64,000 bases of DNA, taken from contig NZ_JACYFJ010000001.1 in the NCBI RefSeq assembly GCF_014855495.1, forward strand, positions 682,001 through 746,000, written 5' to 3'. Every line of letters starts with the position of its first letter. Within the stretch, counting starts at the first letter, position 1. Shown in pieces: positions 59,926-64,000 of this stretch. Source of the DNA: Euzebyella saccharophila (GTDB lineage: Bacteria > Bacteroidota > Bacteroidia > Flavobacteriales > Flavobacteriaceae). The translations under genes and the position numbers were made by a program. Below the pieces are notes generated by a model. It searched no databases. It saw only the letters and a list, made by a program, of their open reading frames with translations, and was not told the DNA's origin.

Positions 59926-60924
59926 TTAAATAAAACTCCTGAAAAGAGTATTTCTTAATATCCATTCCAATAGTAGCAAACCTCCTGCCAAAAGTACCCA
60001 AGGTCTAAATTTCTCCTCGTATTTATAATATTTAAACTCTTCTATTTCTGTTTTTTCAAGCTTATTGATCTCATCATAGATGGCCTCTAGCTTTTCGTTG
60101 TCCGTAGCTCTAAAATATTGACCGCCCGTAACAGTTGCAATATCTTTTAAGAGCTCCTCATCAATTTCTACTTGACGCATTCCGTACCTATAGGAACCAT
60201 CTGCGTTATAAGCAATGGGTGTTAAGGCGTTGCCATTAGTGCCCAGGCCAATGGTGTATGTTTTAATACCAAATTCAGTGGCCAAATCCGCAGCTGTTTG
60301 AGGTTCAATAAATCCAGAATTGTTGACCCCATCCGTGAGTAATATAATCACTTTGCTAGAAGCCTTGCTTTCCTTCAATCTATTAACTGAAGTTGCCAAA
60401 CCCATTCCAATAGCGGTACCATCGTTTAGTTGGCCGTAGGTTATCTCCCTTAGCGAGCTCAGAACTATTGACTTGTCGCTGGTAATGGGTGTTTTGGTAT
60501 AGGCTTCACCCGCATAGGCAACAAGCCCAATCCGATCATTGGGTCTTTCCCTGATAAATTTTGCAGCAACCTCTTTTAGGGCAGATAGTCTATTGGGCTT
60601 CAAATCTCTTGCAAGCATACTGGAAGACACATCAATGGCCATAACAATATCGATACCTTTGGTGGTTTTGGTGCGGGTAGAGATGTCTTCTGTTTGCGGT
60701 CTTGCCATAGCAACAATAATAGCAGCCAAAGCCAATAACCTTAATATAAATAGCAGTGGTCTTAATCTGGGCAAGAGCCCAGTAGAGGTAAAGCCCTTAA
60801 TGGTAGGAAGCTTTAATGAAGCCTGTTGCTCCTTGCGTTTGTAGAAATACCATAGCACTGCCAAGGGTAGCAATAATAGCAACCAAAACAGTTCTGGGTT
60901 TGCAAATGATATATTCTCTAGCAT
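59926..60924 (-). CDS. batA: BatA: von Willebrand factor A domain membrane protein
   Basis: 332 aa. N-terminal membrane helices and a VWA domain (about 85-290) with MIDAS MAIDVSSSMLARDLKP, Thr/Asp ligands in NDGTAIGMG and LLTDGVNNSGF. The C-terminus has an anchor helix (GGLLLLEWILRNTLF). Same architecture as BatB, a likely ancient duplication. Its start overlaps the stop of the upstream membrane protein gene by 1 base. Confidence 0.92.
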   Translation of the reverse strand: MLENISFANPELFWLLLLLPLAVLWYFYKRKEQQASLKLPTIKGFTSTGLLPRLRPLLFILRLLALAAIIVAMARPQTEDISTRTKTTKGIDIVMAIDVSSSMLARDLKPNRLSALKEVAAKFIRERPNDRIGLVAYAGEAYTKTPITSDKSIVLSSLREITYGQLNDGTAIGMGLATSVNRLKESKASSKVIILLTDGVNNSGFIEPQTAADLATEFGIKTYTIGLGTNGNALTPIAYNADGSYRYGMRQVEIDEELLKDIATVTGGQYFRATDNEKLEAIYDEINKLEKTEIEEFKYYKYEEKFRPWVLLAGGLLLLEWILRNTLFRSFI

Positions 60925-62588
60925 TAAATCTCAGTTTTTACTTCGAGCGTACTTAAAATCCTATCTACAATTTGTTGTGCATAGGCATCATTTTCCAACC
61001 AAGTAAGAATTACCTGTTGCTGGAAACCCTTGCCGCCAAAAAGTATAATGCTGTATTCTCCTTGTACTAAATCCTTTTCTTCCGGTACCGGAAATTTTCC
61101 GCTACCATACACCTTTATGCCCTTAACGCCTGTCAAGGTGGTAAATTCTTCCTGTTTTGTAATGATGTTTTTAGCACCTTTATCCTCTAAGTTTTGTATG
61201 AAGGCTTCTATGGATGCCTCAAAATTGGGTTCTTCTTCTCCAACAAGAACAGTGGATGTGGTGCCAACGGTAAAAAGGGCATCAGGATCTCTATACATGA
61301 AAATCTGAAGTTCCTGTACACTGGCCTTCATGTCCGGTGTTAGTTCTGTTTCCTGCCTTCTTAATATTTTAGGACTTTCCAAGCTTACCGGAGGGTAGCC
61401 ATAGGTGCTGGCAACCCATTCGCCTTCCAATAATTTTTTGGTAGGATGGCCCAAAACGGTATCCTTTACGTTGGTAAAACCAAAGTAGGCAATGGAGGCC
61501 CCAATGGTCAATAGCAATAGTCCTATTGCAGAATAACCTGCGATGGCAATTCTCTTTTTCTGCTTTTTTCGCTCCAATTCTTCTTGGTATTCCGCTTGTT
61601 CCAGAAGTTCCTCTTCCGTAGGTTCCGGAAGGGCATCGTGTGTCTTGATGACAATTTCTTCTATGGCCTTTCTATCTTGTTCTGCAACAGAAGTTTCCGG
61701 TTTGGATTTCGCGAACTTCACCAAATCCGCTGTTTGTAGAATTCGTCTAAACTGGTTGAGAGTGTCATTGTCCAGTTTTAGCTCCCCAGCGTCCTTGAGC
61801 ATTTCCAGTTTGGCGATAAGCTCATCTGTAGTGCTTTCCAATGCTGTCACGTGGGCGTCTTCCTCCAAATAGGAACGTACAATATTGGTTAGCTCTGAAT
61901 AGTATTCCTTGTATTCGTCTTGTATTAGGTATCTGGAGTTTTCAAGTTTTTTTAGCTCCAATAAAGCCCTGTCATATGGAGGAAGTAAGGCTTCTTTTTC
62001 CTCTTCAGTAAGCGGTTTTTTTCTAATAAAGAACCAATAAACAAGTCCCCCTAAAACACCCAGAATAACCAGAACCAACAAAAGCCACTTCCAGAAATCC
62101 GCATGGCTTTTTTCAACTTCCATTAAAGGTTTAATGTCGTACATCTTTTGGGCAAGGGTGTCCACGGCAACATCGGCCACTCTTACTTGGGTAGAATCTG
62201 TAAAATAACCTTGTCCGTCTATTTCTATGCGTTGGGCGGGAACTTTGTAAAGGCCAGAATCAAACTGGGTTAGTGCATACCTCTTTTGTAAGGTCATGCG
62301 GTCTTCCTTTCTTGTGGTATCCGTAGCAAAGGCCTCTACAGTTTCCAGAGGGGAAAATGTTTGACCATCCGGAAATACGACAGTGGAAATGGTATCTGTT
62401 TCAACGATTACCGTAAAGTTGATTTGCTCGCCAATTTTAATGGTGGTCGTATCTAGGGTAGAACTTACTTTGGGGGCTTGTTGCGCATATGAACCAATGG
62501 CAACTAACAAAATACAGCCAACCGATAAAAGCGCTCGCTTAGCCGTGTAGTATAGGGGTAATAGTATGTTTATATTAAGATCCTGCAT
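60924..62588 (-). CDS. Membrane protein of the Bat operon with extracytoplasmic beta domain
   Basis: 554 aa. Long N-terminus with signal helix (YTAKRALLSVGCILLVAI), a BatD-like beta domain (about 40-160, IKIGEQINFTVIVETDTIST), a membrane helix (about 170-190), a cytoplasmic helical part (residues 200-330, AALLPPYDRALLELKKLENS-like), a second helix (about 345-370) and a tail. This gene is found between DUF58 and batA in Bacteroidota. Function unknown; it may hold the VWA subunits at the membrane. Confidence 0.82.
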   Translation of the reverse strand: MQDLNINILLPLYYTAKRALLSVGCILLVAIGSYAQQAPKVSSTLDTTTIKIGEQINFTVIVETDTISTVVFPDGQTFSPLETVEAFATDTTRKEDRMTLQKRYALTQFDSGLYKVPAQRIEIDGQGYFTDSTQVRVADVAVDTLAQKMYDIKPLMEVEKSHADFWKWLLLVLVILGVLGGLVYWFFIRKKPLTEEEKEALLPPYDRALLELKKLENSRYLIQDEYKEYYSELTNIVRSYLEEDAHVTALESTTDELIAKLEMLKDAGELKLDNDTLNQFRRILQTADLVKFAKSKPETSVAEQDRKAIEEIVIKTHDALPEPTEEELLEQAEYQEELERKKQKKRIAIAGYSAIGLLLLTIGASIAYFGFTNVKDTVLGHPTKKLLEGEWVASTYGYPPVSLESPKILRRQETELTPDMKASVQELQIFMYRDPDALFTVGTTSTVLVGEEEPNFEASIEAFIQNLEDKGAKNIITKQEEFTTLTGVKGIKVYGSGKFPVPEEKDLVQGEYSIILFGGKGFQQQVILTWLENDAYAQQIVDRILSTLEVKTEI

Positions 62589-63454
62589 TAACCTCTACGC
62601 TTAAAGTAACCCAATAATTTTTTAACATAACTCTCATCTACCCTACAACTAATAACTCCGCAACCGGATTTTTTAAAGGTATCGTTAAAATAAGTGACCC
62701 GCTGGCGGTAATAATTGCCATAGGCTTTCCTAACACTTTTGGATTGGGTATTTACCAACTGGAATTTTCCTGTTTCGGCATCCTGTACCTGTACCATTCC
62801 CAGATTGGGAATTTCCTCTTCCCGATGGTCAAAAACACGAATTCCCGTAAGGTCGTGTTTGTTTCCGGAGATTTTCAAAGTTTTCTCATAATCTTCGGCA
62901 ATAAAATCAGAAAGCACAAAAACTATTGCCTTCTTTTTCATCACACTACTCAAAAACTTTAGAGCCTCTGCCAGATTGGTACGGTTACTTTTAGGCTTAA
63001 ATTCAAGTAATTCCCTGATGATTCTTAAAACATGGCTCTTCCCCTTTTTTGGAGGAATAAAAAGTTCTACTTCATCAGAAAACAAAATTAGACCGGCTTT
63101 ATCATTGTTCTGCAATGCGGAAAAGGCCAAAGTGGCACTTATTTCCGTAATTATTTCTTTTTTAAATTGGTTGGTAGTACCAAACATTTCAGAACCGCTT
63201 ACATCTACCAAGAGCATCATGGTAAGTTCCCGTTCTTCCTCAAAAACCTTTACATATGGTTCATTATAACGGGCGGTAACGTTCCAATCTATATTTCTTA
63301 CGTCATCACCAAATTGGTACTGCCTTACTTCGCTAAAGGTCATACCGCGCCCTTTAAAAGTGGAGTGGTATTCCCCACCAAAGATATGATCGGAAAGACG
63401 TCTGGTCTTTATCTCGATCTTTCGTACTTTCTTTAGGAGCTCTTTGGTATTCAT
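62588..63454 (-). CDS. DUF58 protein
   Basis: 288 aa. DUF58 signature around GRGMTFSEVRQYQFGDDVRN and IDWNVTARYNEPYVKVFEEE, followed by a VWA-like fold (LLVDVSGSEMFGT, with Asp-x-Ser-x-Ser variant). Partner of the MoxR ATPase in the MoxR-DUF58-VWA set. Start at ATG 63454, with 88 bases from the moxR stop. Coupled by 1-base overlap to the next gene. Confidence 0.92.
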   Translation of the reverse strand: MNTKELLKKVRKIEIKTRRLSDHIFGGEYHSTFKGRGMTFSEVRQYQFGDDVRNIDWNVTARYNEPYVKVFEEERELTMMLLVDVSGSEMFGTTNQFKKEIITEISATLAFSALQNNDKAGLILFSDEVELFIPPKKGKSHVLRIIRELLEFKPKSNRTNLAEALKFLSSVMKKKAIVFVLSDFIAEDYEKTLKISGNKHDLTGIRVFDHREEEIPNLGMVQVQDAETGKFQLVNTQSKSVRKAYGNYYRQRVTYFNDTFKKSGCGVISCRVDESYVKKLLGYFKRRG

Positions 63455-63542
63455 GTTCTGGTCAAAAGCTAAGCTTACAATGCTCGGCCGTAATTTGTTT
63501 TATGCCGAGTTTGTTCATCCGGTAGGCGGGAAATTCGGTTTT

Positions 63543-64000
63543 TTAGGGAACCTCAATCTCGTTTACGATCCTATTGATGATTTCTTCTGAAGTGATATTT
63601 TCAGCTTCGGCTTCGTAAGTAATTCCAATTCTATGTCTTAGTACATCATGAACAACGGCCCTAACGTCTTCAGGAACTACGTAGCCCCTGCGTTTAATAA
63701 ATGCAAAACATTTGGCAGCATTGCCCAAATTGATACTTCCCCTTGGTGAAGCTCCAAAACTGATCAGTGGTTTTAAGCTTTCAAGATTATACTTTTCTGG
63801 ATATCTGGTGGCAAAAATTAAATCGAGAATGTATTTTTCGATTTTTTCGTCCATATAGACCTCTTTTACGGCCTGTTGTGCACTAAGAATTTGCTTAAGG
63901 GTTACCACAGGTTTCACCGTTTCATAAGCACCCAATAAATTTTGGCGCATGATCAATTGCTCCTCGTTCATTTTAGGGTAATCGATCACGGTTTTAAGCA
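63543..64000 (-). CDS. MoxR family AAA+ ATPase, C-terminal part (5' end cut by window edge)
   Basis: The C-terminal 152 residues are visible: helical lid domain with LLGAYETVKPVVTLKQILSA, YILDLIFATRYPEKYN, and the sensor-2-type arginine region SFGASPRGSINLGNAAKCFA. The frame stays open past base 64000; the Walker motifs lie outside. MoxR chaperones mature VWA proteins such as BatA/BatB. It heads the operon. Confidence 0.92.
   Translation of the reverse strand, partial: LKTVIDYPKMNEEQLIMRQNLLGAYETVKPVVTLKQILSAQQAVKEVYMDEKIEKYILDLIFATRYPEKYNLESLKPLISFGASPRGSINLGNAAKCFAFIKRRGYVVPEDVRAVVHDVLRHRIGITYEAEAENITSEEIINRIVNEIEVP

Overview
The window is chromosomal DNA of a marine-type Flavobacteriaceae bacterium (Bacteroidota). 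The evidence is a SusC/SusD pair, many lipoproteins with a Cys after a short signal peptide, the complete MoxR/DUF58/Bat operon, low G+C, lack of Shine-Dalgarno boxes, and several promoters of the Bacteroidetes form TTTG / TAnnTTTG. A Zobellia/Maribacter-like genus is plausible, but that is inference. Nothing looks like a prophage, integrative element, CRISPR array or rRNA operon.

Layout. (1) 1-10.2 kb: a scavenging locus made of an alkaline-phosphatase-superfamily phosphodiesterase (cut by the window edge), SusD, SusC, a divergent XRE-cupin regulator, a PhnX-like HAD hydrolase, its usual FAD oxidoreductase partner (TIGR03364 type) and a DUF5690 MFS-like carrier. A shared near-palindromic motif (TTTACAAATA core) sits at the susC start, inside the susC/xre gap and twice before the DUF5690 operon. 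I read the whole as one regulon for capture and breakdown of an organophosphorus, probably aminophosphonate, compound. (2) 10.3-14.0 kb: a possible structured RNA, then an operon of a coiled-coil protein, a roadblock-like protein, a Ras-like GTPase and a hybrid histidine kinase. This resembles an actinobacterial conservon in logic but not in gene order. (3) 14.2-22.7 kb: tRNA-Ala, a universal stress protein, GNAT, MATE, an enoyl-CoA hydratase-like protein, two tandem micro-membrane proteins, a PHP lipoprotein, a 2OG oxygenase, QueD, LpxH and an MFS carrier. (4) 22.7-32.4 kb: an intergenic region with two operator-like palindromes, RecJ, a four-helix-bundle gene between inverted repeats, OsmC, an AhpD-like protein, a UDG-family protein, HopJ, RsmI, Tdk, Alr, MscL and Asd. 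(5) 32.5-44.2 kb: prolyl oligopeptidase, an ABC ATPase, a TonB-dependent receptor, two AraC regulators, AhpD-like and cupredoxin proteins, DinB, an NAD(P)-binding protein, CYTH and YCII-like proteins. (6) 44.3-51.0 kb: an RND tripartite efflux operon between TetR and GbsR/MarR regulators. (7) 51.1-55.4 kb: PheS, a beta-carbonic anhydrase and a SulP transporter. (8) 55.4-64 kb: the Bat (aerotolerance) operon from moxR (cut at the right edge) to batE.

The two most interesting systems are the predicted organophosphonate regulon and the GTPase/roadblock/hybrid-kinase module. The remainder is mostly housekeeping with intact reading frames. I found no convincing pseudogene among the main genes.
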